Shown here piece by piece: positions 1 to 6,991 of a DNA stretch of 33,851 nucleotides (positions within the stretch are counted from its first letter, which is position 1; each line of letters opens with the position of its first letter). The DNA is from JBEKSX01 sp049516635 (GTDB taxonomy: Bacteria > Bacteroidota > Ignavibacteria > Tepidaquicellales > OLB5), in contig JBEKSX010000022.1 of assembly GCA_049516635.1 (NCBI GenBank), positions 1 through 33,851 on the forward strand. Reading direction: 5' to 3'. The notes under the pieces were generated by a model. The model ran no database searches, had not been told where the DNA came from, and saw only the letters and a program-made list of their open reading frames with translations. Position numbers and translations under genes: made by a program.

Positions 1-1815
1 ATAGATGATTTCCGTAAGTCCCGAACGAATAAATCCGGTATTACAAAAGACTTTCTCATTGAAGCGAAACATCTCGGCTATTCAGATAAACAACTGTCTA
101 TATTGACGCGCACCTCAGAAGATTATATCAGGAAAATGAGGAAAAAACTGGATGTACTGCCGGTTTTCAAACAGATCGATACTCTCGCTGCAGAATATCC
201 TGCAGAAACGAACTATCTCTACTCTACTTACCATGGTGAGACTTCCGATATTCCGGGAACCGCTAAAATTGACAAAAAAAAGATAATGATACTCGGTTCG
301 GGAGCATACAAGATCGGCTCTTCCGTCGAGTTTGACTGGTGCTGTGTAACCACAGCGAGATACCTGAAACATCTGGGTTTTAAGGTTATCATGGTGAATT
401 ATAACCCCGAGACGGTCAGTACGGATTATGATATCTGCGATAAGTTATATTTCGAGGAGCTCAGCCTTGAAAGAGTTCTCGATATTTACGAGTACGAGAA
501 ACCGCTCGGCATAATATTATCCATGGGCGGACAGATACCCAATAACCTTGCGATGAAGCTAAATCGTGCACATGTGCGGATACTGGGCACTTCCCCGTTA
601 TCGATAGATAAGTGCGAAGACAGAAATAAATTCTCCTCTATACTTGATAAACTGGAGATAGAACAGCCTGTATGGCAGGAGCTTTCATCGGTCGATAAAG
701 CAAAGCTCTTTGCAAAAGAGATCGGTTATCCAGTGCTTCTCCGTCCTTCCTATGTACTCTCGGGCACATCGATGAAAGTATGTTACAATGAACATGCCCT
801 TTTGGATTATCTGAAGAAGAACGCAAATATTTCCAAAGAGCACAAAGTCGTTATCTCGAAGTTCGAGGAGGGGGCAAAAGAGATAGAGCTCGACGGTGTA
901 GCACAGAACGGTGAACTTATCATATATGCCATCACCGAGCACGTTGAAAATGCCGGAGTGCATTCAGGTGATGCAACACTGGTCATTCCGCCGCAAAAAT
1001 TATATTTCGAAACCGTGCACAAGATCAAACGCATAACAAAAGATATATTGAGCGAGCTCGATATATCAGGACCGTTCAACATACAATTCCTGGCTAAGAA
1101 TAATGATGTTAAGGTCATCGAATTCAATCTGCGTGCCAGCCGCTCATTCCCGTTCGTATCGAAAGCTACAGGTTATAATTTCATCGAGTATGCCGTGAAA
1201 GCAATGCTCGGTACTGACATCAAAGGAAACTACAAGACACTCGACCTCGACCATATCTGCGTTAAAGCCCCGCAGTTTTCCTTCTCGCGTCTGAGCGGTG
1301 CAGACCCGATCCTCGGCGTGGAGATGGCATCGACCGGTGAGGTGGCATGCTTCGGCGAATCGCTCGAAGAAGCGTTTTTAAAATCACTTCTCTCAACGGG
1401 TTTTAAAATGCCCGCAAAGAATATACTTGTAACACTCGGTGAGATAGAAGATAAGATCGAATTCCTGGACAGTACTAAAAAATTAAATGAGCTTGGTTAC
1501 AATATCTATGCAACGGCAAATACACACAAACTTCTTTGTGATAACGGGATCAAATCATATCCGGTATATAAAATCAGTGAAGGAAAGAATCCCAATATTC
1601 TCCGATGTCTTGAAGAGAAAAAATTCGATCTCGTTATAAATACACAATCAATTCACGATAAGGTCAGTGAACGGGACGGTTTCATCATCAGGAGAAAAGC
1701 TATAGATTATAATATACCGCTCATCAATAATATTAAGATAGCACTTCTCTTTGTGAAATCCATCTACAAATACAAAGTCGACGAACTATCCATAAAGAGT
1801 CTTGATGAATATTAA
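1..1815 (+). CDS. carB: Carbamoyl-phosphate synthase large subunit, C-terminal part (5' end outside window)
   Basis: Makes carbamoyl phosphate from ammonia, bicarbonate and two ATP, for pyrimidine and arginine synthesis. The frame is open from base 1, so about 604 residues are visible of a protein normally near 1,070; the first ATP-grasp half is missing. In order I see the end of the oligomerisation domain (about 1-75), the second CPSase half starting at KIMILGSGAYKIGSSVEFDW, its ATP-grasp domain with FEEGAKEIELDGVA and IEFNLRASRSFPFVSK, and the MGS-like allosteric domain starting at NILVTLGEIEDKIEFL. The GSGxYxIGSSVEFDW form belongs to the CAD/CPS1-like subclass also found in Bacteroidota, not the E. 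coli GGGPNRIGQG form. No CarA gene is in the window. An internal TTG at 103 is not the start. Identification is very secure. Confidence 0.97.
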   Translation: MDDFRKSRTNKSGITKDFLIEAKHLGYSDKQLSILTRTSEDYIRKMRKKLDVLPVFKQIDTLAAEYPAETNYLYSTYHGETSDIPGTAKIDKKKIMILGSGAYKIGSSVEFDWCCVTTARYLKHLGFKVIMVNYNPETVSTDYDICDKLYFEELSLERVLDIYEYEKPLGIILSMGGQIPNNLAMKLNRAHVRILGTSPLSIDKCEDRNKFSSILDKLEIEQPVWQELSSVDKAKLFAKEIGYPVLLRPSYVLSGTSMKVCYNEHALLDYLKKNANISKEHKVVISKFEEGAKEIELDGVAQNGELIIYAITEHVENAGVHSGDATLVIPPQKLYFETVHKIKRITKDILSELDISGPFNIQFLAKNNDVKVIEFNLRASRSFPFVSKATGYNFIEYAVKAMLGTDIKGNYKTLDLDHICVKAPQFSFSRLSGADPILGVEMASTGEVACFGESLEEAFLKSLLSTGFKMPAKNILVTLGEIEDKIEFLDSTKKLNELGYNIYATANTHKLLCDNGIKSYPVYKISEGKNPNILRCLEEKKFDLVINTQSIHDKVSERDGFIIRRKAIDYNIPLINNIKIALLFVKSIYKYKVDELSIKSLDEY

Positions 1816-1877
1816 AAAAATCTATAAATGATTAAATGTATAAAGTAAAATACGTGTTATATTTAGATATTATTTAA

Positions 1878-1885
1878 TAAATTTG
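1878..1885 (+). promoter_or_regulatory. Possible Bacteroidota-type -7 box before the exported TPM gene
   Basis: TAAATTTG fits the Bacteroidota -7 consensus TAnnTTTG exactly and ends 8 bases before the ATG at 1894, so the transcript would have almost no leader. I see no clear TTG element at the expected upstream distance, and the region is AT-rich enough for a chance match. Confidence 0.3.
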
Positions 1886-1893
1886 CATCACAC

Positions 1894-2685
1894 ATGAATA
1901 TAATTTTGAAAAGACTTTCTTTACTTGCGTTAATACTATGCATTTACGCTTCATCGATTTTTGCTCAGAAAGTTCAAGCGGTTAATCCGACAATTAAGAT
2001 CCACAATTACGTAACGGATCAATCCGCCATCCTCAACTCTTCAGAAATCGGCCAGCTTGAAACGAAGCTCTCCAATTTCGAAAAAGAGACTTCGAACCAG
2101 GTTATCGTATATATTATTCCTTCTCTCAACGGGGAATCATTAGAAGAGACTTCGTATGAAATAGCAGAGCAGAACGGCATCGGACAGAAAGGAAAGAATA
2201 ATGGTGTACTGCTTTTCATCGTAACCGGGGACAAGAAACTGCGTATCGAGGTAGGGTACGGACTAGAAGGAACGCTACCCGATGCACTCGCGGGACAAAT
2301 AATCAGAAAAGAGATAACGCCGTACTTCAAACAGGGAAAATATTTTGAGGGCATCAACGCAGGAGTCGATGCTATAATCGCTGCCACAAAAGGTGAATAC
2401 ATAGCTGACACGAAGAACAATGAGAAAGAGAAACAATTCAATGTGGGCATCTGCGGGCTTCCGATGGTTATTTTTTTTCTTTTCTTCGGGTTCGGGTTCT
2501 TTTTCATTTTTTCAATAATCCGAAGAATATTCGGCTGGGGCGGAAGGCACGGCGGAAGCTCATGGTGGAACACCGGCGGCTGGACAAGCGGCAGCGGAAG
2601 CTCATGGTCCGGCGGAAGCTCGTTCGGAGGATTCTCCGGCGGGGGTGGTTCCTTCGGCGGTGGAGGAGCCAGCGGAAGCTGGTAA
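1894..2685 (+). CDS. Exported TPM-domain (YgcG-type) membrane protein with Gly/Ser-rich tail
   Basis: A 263-residue envelope protein of the TPM-domain family. An N-terminal signal peptide (about 1-24, hydrophobic core LSLLALILCIYASSIFA) is followed by a TPM domain (about 35-165) with the typical NQVIVYIIPSLNG and LRIEVGYGLEGTLPD segments. A transmembrane helix lies at about 188-210, and the last 45 or so residues are almost entirely Gly, Ser and Trp. TPM proteins are variously linked to phosphatase-like folds, photosystem II repair in plants and membrane stress in bacteria; the substrate here cannot be told. The next gene is a second, soluble TPM protein, which suggests a functional pair. The ATG follows carB by 78 bases. 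Confidence 0.88.
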   Translation: MNIILKRLSLLALILCIYASSIFAQKVQAVNPTIKIHNYVTDQSAILNSSEIGQLETKLSNFEKETSNQVIVYIIPSLNGESLEETSYEIAEQNGIGQKGKNNGVLLFIVTGDKKLRIEVGYGLEGTLPDALAGQIIRKEITPYFKQGKYFEGINAGVDAIIAATKGEYIADTKNNEKEKQFNVGICGLPMVIFFLFFGFGFFFIFSIIRRIFGWGGRHGGSSWWNTGGWTSGSGSSWSGGSSFGGFSGGGGSFGGGGASGSW

Positions 2686-2722
2686 AAATTTATTAACCTA
2701 TAATTATTTTTCATAACTGAAA

Positions 2723-3178
2723 TTGAAAAACTGGCTCGATAAATACCTGACCAACTACGACCTCCAGAGAATTAAAGAAGAGATCGAAAAGGTCGAACAA
2801 TCTACCTCTGGACAGATCAAGCTCAGCATCAGGGAAAAACGGAAGTTCTACGAGAAATTGTATAAACCCCATGAACTTGCCGTCAGAGATTTCGAAAAAC
2901 TCGGCATTGCACTCACCAAACACCAAACCGGCGTTCTTATTTTCCTCATATTCGAAGAGAGGTTCTATGACATCCTGGCTGATGAAGGCATCCATTCTAA
3001 AATTCCCGATGCGATGTGGGCAGACATAGAATCAAGGATCATACAGGAATTTCGCAACGAGGGTTACCTTAACGGAATACTGCACATCATCGACAGGATT
3101 GGTTCAGTCCTGAAAGAAGAATTTCCGCGGGAATCTGATGACACTAATGAGATACCCGATGATGTATCTGTGAACTGA
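2723..3178 (+). CDS. Cytosolic TPM-domain protein
   Basis: A 151-residue protein with no signal peptide or membrane helix. It resembles the second type of TPM protein often encoded beside exported YgcG-like proteins: an N-terminal basic/acidic helix (about 1-25), then STSGQIKLSIREKR, a central hydrophobic LTKHQTGVLIFLIFEERFYDILADEGIHSKIP segment written here as two parts (LTKHQTGVLIFLIF and EERFYDILADEGIHSKIP), and IDRIGSVLKEEFP near the end. The start is taken as TTG at 2723 because an in-frame stop lies at 2714-2716 and there is no ATG between; a CTG at 2717 is the only alternative. It follows the exported TPM gene by 37 bases and is probably cotranscribed. Function is unknown beyond the family. 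Confidence 0.82.
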   Translation: MKNWLDKYLTNYDLQRIKEEIEKVEQSTSGQIKLSIREKRKFYEKLYKPHELAVRDFEKLGIALTKHQTGVLIFLIFEERFYDILADEGIHSKIPDAMWADIESRIIQEFRNEGYLNGILHIIDRIGSVLKEEFPRESDDTNEIPDDVSVN

Positions 3179-3203
3179 TATCTATTCCCAACCATTTTCC
3201 CTT

Positions 3204-4595
3204 CTAATTTTTTTTCTTAAAAACCAGTGAAAGCGGAACTCCCGTAAACCCGAAAAAATTTCTTATCTTACTTTCCAGGAATCGTTTATAATTTTCCTCG
3301 ATCTCAGAAGGCAGGTTGGTAAAGAATCCGATGACAGGCGGACAGGATTTCAGCTGTGTGATATAATTGATCTTCACTTCCCTCCTTGACTTCGATCTCG
3401 GGGGGTACTCCTGTATCAGCTTGTTCAGCCTTGCATTAAGAGTGCTTGTTTTTATCTCCCTGCACCTTTCATTATAGACCTTAACCGCCATTTCCATAAT
3501 CTTCGATATTCTCTGTTTTGTCAATGCCGATACGAAAAGAAATGGAAGATAATCGAAGTTACGCAGATGTTCTTTCACCTTCGTTTCGAACTGCTTCGCC
3601 GTATCACTATCCTTCTTGATAAGGTCCCATTTATTGATAACTATTAGTATTCCTTTTTTCATTTGAGCAGATTCTACGATTATATTGACATCTTCTTTAT
3701 CGAGCTTGAATGTTGCCGAATCGATATCGGATGATCTATCCAGCTTGGTTATTATTGAAGCAGCATCGATAACTATTATTGCAACGTCACACTTCTCGAT
3801 ACTCCGCCTTGTCCTGATAGCAGAATAAAACTCCAGGCTCTCCGCTTTTCTAATCTTGCTCTTTTTTCTCAATCCCGCAGTATCGATCAAAACAATTTCC
3901 TTCCCGTAATATTTTATAACGGTATCTATCGAATCCCTGGTTGTACCGGGGATATCAGTAACAATATTCCTCTCGGTCTGGGTCAGAGCATTAACAATGG
4001 ATGACTTCCCTACATTCGGCCTGCCGATGACGGCAAATTTCATCAGACCCCCGGCTCCGCTGTCTGCTTCGTCATCAGTATCCATATCACTTGTGATAAT
4101 ATCCAGCAGGTCACCCGATTTTCTGCCAATCAACGCGGAAATGTCAAAAGGCTCTCCAAGTCCCAGCTTGTGAAAATCCTGCTTATTTATCTCTTTATCC
4201 CTGTTGTCAACTTTATTGACCACAAGTATGATCTTTTTATGCACATTCTCTTTTTTACTGCTTTCTTTTCTCAATATGTTCGCCAGTTCTTCATCAAGCG
4301 GAGTGATACCGCTCTGCGCATCCACAACGAATAAGATAACGTCAGCTTCATCGATGGAAATTTTCACCTGTTCCCTGATGGCAGCTTCAAATTTATCTTT
4401 GCTCCCGGGTACATATCCGCCCGTATCGATAAGGAAAAATTTTATCCCGTTCCATTCCGCCTCGCCGTAGTTTCTGTCTCTTGTGACACCGGGGGTGTCA
4501 TGTACGATAGCTATTTTTTTACCTATCAAACGGTTAAACAACGTAGATTTTCCTACATTGGGTCTGCCGATAATTGCTGCTATTTTATTGGACAT
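3204..4595 (-). CDS. der: Ribosome assembly GTPase Der (EngA)
   Basis: Tandem-domain GTPase that assists maturation of the 50S subunit. The first G domain has GRPNVGKS at 10-17, DTPG at 33-36, DTGG at 57-60 and NKVD at 127-130. The second has GRPNVGKS at 191-198, DTAG and NKWD, and a C-terminal KH-like domain carries the LIQEYPPRSKSRREVKINY segment typical of the family. At 463 residues it is slightly longer than usual (about 435-440). The excess includes an insertion of roughly 13 residues, DRSSDIDSATFKLDKED, between the switch region and NKWD of the second G domain. It stands alone on the minus strand, convergent with the TPM pair 25 bases away, with ATG at 4595. Confidence 0.97.
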   Translation of the reverse strand: MSNKIAAIIGRPNVGKSTLFNRLIGKKIAIVHDTPGVTRDRNYGEAEWNGIKFFLIDTGGYVPGSKDKFEAAIREQVKISIDEADVILFVVDAQSGITPLDEELANILRKESSKKENVHKKIILVVNKVDNRDKEINKQDFHKLGLGEPFDISALIGRKSGDLLDIITSDMDTDDEADSGAGGLMKFAVIGRPNVGKSSIVNALTQTERNIVTDIPGTTRDSIDTVIKYYGKEIVLIDTAGLRKKSKIRKAESLEFYSAIRTRRSIEKCDVAIIVIDAASIITKLDRSSDIDSATFKLDKEDVNIIVESAQMKKGILIVINKWDLIKKDSDTAKQFETKVKEHLRNFDYLPFLFVSALTKQRISKIMEMAVKVYNERCREIKTSTLNARLNKLIQEYPPRSKSRREVKINYITQLKSCPPVIGFFTNLPSEIEENYKRFLESKIRNFFGFTGVPLSLVFKKKN

Positions 4596-4760
4596 TTATG
4601 TTTAAATAAAAACAAATATAATTTTATTAACAAGTGCTTACAATGAAAAACAGATATTTAAAATTAACCCGAAATCCGAGTTTTGTTCAAAAATATAAAA
4701 AAAAGATAACTTTGCAATACTAACTTTAAATTTTGAATTTTATTATTTGCTACCCTACCC

Positions 4761-4826
4761 CATTACTTAAGTAATGCTAAGTAATAAAACAATTTTGAAT
4801 CGTCATATTTTGATTACTTAAGTAAT
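4761..4826. repeat. Two perfect ATTACTTAAGTAAT palindromes
   Basis: CATTACTTAAGTAATG at 4761-4776 is a perfect 16-bp palindrome and ATTACTTAAGTAAT at 4813-4826 repeats its 14-bp core. Each is followed by a partial further copy (CTAAGTAAT, then GATTACTTAA). The pair could be an operator for a dimeric regulator or the remains of repeat expansion; it lies about 170-230 bases upstream of the der start. Confidence 0.6.
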
Positions 4827-4893
4827 GATTACTTAACAATGCTTTTAGACCTTCGGAGAACTTTTTAATTTTCAATTTTCAATTTCCTACCCC

Positions 4894-4923
4894 CCTGCCT
4901 GCGCCGAGGCTTCGGCAGGCAGG
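4894..4923. repeat. GC-rich palindromic repeat
   Basis: CCTGCCTGC at 4894-4902 pairs perfectly with GCAGGCAGG at 4915-4923, and the 12-base loop contains a further CCGA/TCGG pairing. It is followed by CTACTTGAAGTAG, itself nearly palindromic. It resembles the CCCGCCT/AGGCGGG palindrome found in frame inside the gene at 15585-17381. Confidence 0.65.
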
Positions 4924-5015
4924 CACTACTTGAAGTAGCCTCAAGTAGTCAGGAAGCTCAGAATCGCCATTTTTGAGGACTTTAATTAGTGACTACTTAG
5001 TAGTAATAAGTTGTC

Positions 5016-5058
5016 ATTCCGGCCCCGCATCAAGTGCGGGATAAACTCCAGCGGGAAT
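5016..5058. repeat. Dispersed repeat of the GTCATTCC...GGGAATCCAG type
   Basis: Nested pairing: ATTCC (5016-5020) with GGAAT (5054-5058), and inside it CCCGCA (5024-5029) with TGCGGG (5035-5040). The surrounding text (gtcattccggccccgcat, then gcgggaatccagt) is of a kind I recognise from small dispersed repeats in many bacterial genomes. No transposase gene is nearby. Confidence 0.55.
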
Positions 5059-5089
5059 CCAGTATTGAACCCCTCTCGGCTTCGCCGTT

Positions 5090-5134
5090 TCTCCCCTCCT
5101 CCTACGGCGGATGTTCCATTTCGGTAAGGGGAGA
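5090..5134. repeat. Hairpin repeat with TCTCCCCT arms
   Basis: TCTCCCCT at 5090-5097 pairs with AGGGGAGA at 5127-5134 across a 29-base loop. A small CGGCTTCGCCG hairpin lies just to the left. The purine/pyrimidine arms recall the elements upstream of the genes starting at 11879 and 17381. Confidence 0.45.
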
Positions 5135-5336
5135 CAAGCAAAGAACCACAAATACAAATATACCACAATAATCTGCAAAAATCAAGGCAAAAAGGAGGGT
5201 ATAACTGTGAAAATCAGGGAAAATGAAGTGCATAAAATTTTTACCACGAATTACACGAATTGCACTAAAAGTAATGCAGAATGTTATAATGTTGAGAAGC
5301 CCTCTGAGTCACTTGCAGGAAACTCAGGAGGACAGC

Positions 5337-5482
5337 AAAAGTAGCCCACGGTTTTAACCGTGGGACTTAAGATTGCACGGGGTTATTAACCGTTTCAACG
5401 GCTTCTTCATTTTGAAACCGTTAAAACGGTTCAGTGTAAGAAATTTTCAATTCACCCATAGCTGAAGCTATGGGCTGCTTTC
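5337..5482. repeat. 146-bp composite inverted element with three hairpins (BIME/MITE-like)
   Basis: The ends AAAAGTAGCCCA (5337-5348) and TGGGCTGCTTTC (5471-5482) are inverted repeats matching at 10 of 12 positions. Inside are three hairpins. The left one is CCCACGGTTTTAACCGTGGG (5345-5364, 9-bp stem, 2-nt loop). The middle one is an 18-bp imperfect stem between 5388-5405 and 5414-5431. The right one is CCCATAGCTGAAGCTATGGG (5455-5474, again 9+2+9). The two mismatches of the middle stem would be G-U pairs in a minus-strand transcript. This architecture resembles REP/BIME units moved by TnpA-REP (RAYT) transposases; none is encoded here. Confidence 0.65.
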
Positions 5483-5515
5483 TACGTCTGAAATGCTTCA
5501 TAAGTATCGTATGAT

Positions 5516-5824
5516 TTATTTTACCAACACCATTTTTTTTGATTCAGTGAACCCGGGAGTTGTAAGTTTATAAAAATACACTCCGCTTGGATGATTGGTC
5601 CCGTCCCAGTTGACCTCGTACGTGCCGGGCTGGAGGGGCTGGTTGATGAGGGTGGCGACTTCACGCCCGAGGAGGTCGTAGATGGTTAATCGAACACTCA
5701 TCCCCCTAACCCCCTTCATAAGGGGGAAATTGGATATATCAAACTTTATTTTTGTTGAGGGGTTGGGGTAGTTCTGCGAAAGCGAAAATGATTTAGGTGT
5801 TTCGTAATTGTAAAAGCCCGTGTT
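5516..5824 (-). pseudogene. Orphan T9SS C-terminal sorting-domain relic
   Basis: The minus-strand frame from an in-frame stop at 5827-5825 down to 5516 encodes a complete T9SS type A sorting domain and nothing else: PKSFSLSQNYPNPSTKIKF, an insertion FPLMKGVRG, LTIYDLLGREVATLINQPL, then GTYEVNWDGTNHPSGVYFYK and a final KKMVLVK. No cargo domain, signal peptide or start precedes it. The usual NPFNPST core has lost three residues: nine bases between two AACCCC repeats appear to be deleted, as by slippage. It matches the ends of the four secreted proteins at 10557-17381, so it is most likely the tail of a lost cargo gene. Confidence 0.8.
5702..5726. repeat. Palindromic insertion in the sorting-domain loop, copy A
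   Basis: On the plus strand CCCCCTAA is followed by CCCCCTT (5710-5716), a CAT loop and AAGGGGG (5720-5726). Read on the minus strand it encodes FPLMKGVRG within the relic, between the IKF strand and LTIYD. Confidence 0.65.
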
Positions 5825-5966
5825 TTAATCTTTAAAATCTTCTAAAAAATACATTCAGATTGGGTTTATTAATGCATTTTTCAACCCTCTCAAAATATAC
5901 CAAACTTATGCATTTAAAAAAAAAATTAATATTTATATACTTGTGGTTCATGAAATTAAAAAAATT

Positions 5967-6902
5967 ATGTCAATCAAAGTATCAAATCTAACGAAATACT
6001 ACGGCAACTATCTGGCCGTAGATAACATTTCATTTGAGGTCAACCCGGGCGATATACTCGGCTTCCTGGGACCAAACGGTGCGGGTAAGACCACAACTAT
6101 GAAGATAATTACAACTTATCTTACCCCTACTTCAGGAAAGATTCAAGTTGAAGATATGGATGTCGAAGAAAGATCTATCGACGTCAGGAGAAAGATCGGT
6201 TACCTTCCCGAACAAAATCCGCTCTATATGGACATGTTCGTTACAGATTACCTGGATTATGTTGCAGCCCTAGACGGAGTACCCAAAGACCAGATAGAAA
6301 AAAGACGCGAGGAGATGGTCAATGTGTGCGGTCTGGATTCCATGCGCACCAAAATAATTGGCGAGCTTTCCAAAGGGTTCAAACAGCGTGTAGGTCTTGC
6401 CCAGGCAATGATAAGCAATCCCGATATCATCATACTGGATGAACCTACATCGGGGCTGGATCCTAACCAGATAATTGAAATAAGAAACCTGATAAAGAAG
6501 CTCGGCAAGCAGAAGACCGTGATACTTTCGACCCACATCCTGTCCGAGGTTCAGGCAACCTGCAACAGAGTGATCATCATCAATAAGGGAAAGATAGTCG
6601 CGGATGGTCCTATAGAAGAGCTGGCAGCCCAGTCGAAGGGACAGAGCGTGGTAACTCTCGAAGTAAAGAACAACTGTGACAGGAACGCTTTAACTACCCA
6701 GATCAGGTCATTAAGAGGCGTGAACAAAGTGGAGTTCACAAGGGAAACGGACGATTCGCTGATGTTCAATGTCTATGGAGAAAAAGGGCACGACCTGCGT
6801 GAAGCCATTTCCAATAAGGTCATAGAACAGAAAGCCGTTCTGCTTTCTATGCAAACCAAACAGATATCCCTCGAAGATATTTTCAGAGATCTGACGAAAT
6901 AG
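5967..6902 (+). CDS. ABC transporter ATP-binding protein, GldA-like
   Basis: ATPase subunit of an ABC-2 type exporter. In the 311-residue form starting at ATG 5967, Walker A GPNGAGKTT is at 35-43, the Q-loop around YLPEQNP at 79-85, the signature LSKGFKQRV at 134-142, Walker B IIILDEP at 154-160 and the switch histidine in STH at 188-190. A GTG at 5943 would add eight residues, but the conserved start of this family is MSIKVSNLTKYYG. It heads a cluster with a permease, a GldG-like protein and a DUF4340 protein, the arrangement known from gldA-gldFG regions. In Flavobacterium these genes are needed for gliding; the cluster is also common in non-gliding relatives, so motility should not be assumed. 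Confidence 0.92.
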   Translation: MSIKVSNLTKYYGNYLAVDNISFEVNPGDILGFLGPNGAGKTTTMKIITTYLTPTSGKIQVEDMDVEERSIDVRRKIGYLPEQNPLYMDMFVTDYLDYVAALDGVPKDQIEKRREEMVNVCGLDSMRTKIIGELSKGFKQRVGLAQAMISNPDIIILDEPTSGLDPNQIIEIRNLIKKLGKQKTVILSTHILSEVQATCNRVIIINKGKIVADGPIEELAAQSKGQSVVTLEVKNNCDRNALTTQIRSLRGVNKVEFTRETDDSLMFNVYGEKGHDLREAISNKVIEQKAVLLSMQTKQISLEDIFRDLTK

Positions 6903-6919
6903 TATTCATAACACAACGG

Positions 6920-6954
6920 ATCTGCTCCAAACAGAAATGTTCTCTCGAGCAGAT
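6920..6954 (+). other. Intercistronic hairpin between ATPase and permease genes
   Basis: ATCTGCTC (6920-6927) pairs perfectly with GAGCAGAT (6947-6954) across a 19-base loop in the 89-base gap. There is no T-run after it, so it is not a classical terminator. It could stabilise or process the transcript and set the ATPase:permease ratio. Confidence 0.4.
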
Positions 6955-6991
6955 ATTACGGAAATCAAGAAAAGAATTTTATTATAACATC

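Larger units (their letters stand above)
4596..5515. other. Gene-free 920-bp region packed with short palindromic repeats
   Basis: This stretch separates der from the sorting-domain relic, and I see no credible gene in it. It holds two copies of an ATTACTTAAGTAAT palindrome, a GC-rich CCTGCCTGC/GCAGGCAGG hairpin, a dispersed element around 5016-5058, a TCTCCCCT/AGGGGAGA hairpin, a fragment reading ccacgaattacacgaatt (5244-5261) and a 146-bp composite inverted element. The der-proximal 140 bases are very AT-rich and should hold the der promoter. Short open frames here read through repeat DNA and show no protein-like composition. Confidence 0.75.

Noticed and set aside
638..1127. Minus-strand open frames inside carB
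   Set aside because: They are antisense shadows of a clearly conserved coding sequence.
2019..2714. Minus-strand 231-residue proline-rich open frame
   Set aside because: It is the antisense of the Gly/Ser-rich tail and TPM domain of the 1894 gene; the Pro-rich text is the complement of GGC/GGA glycine codons.
4986..5168. Minus-strand 60-residue open frame
   Set aside because: It consists of the dispersed repeat and hairpin DNA at 5016-5134 read backwards.
5111..5344. Plus-strand 77-residue open frame in the repeat region
   Set aside because: It runs through repeat arms and a ccacgaattacacgaatt repeat, has no family resemblance and ends inside the 146-bp inverted element.
5943..5966. GTG start eight codons upstream of the GldA-like ATPase
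   Set aside because: Family members begin at MSIKVSNLTKYYG, and the extra residues VHEIKKI have no support.
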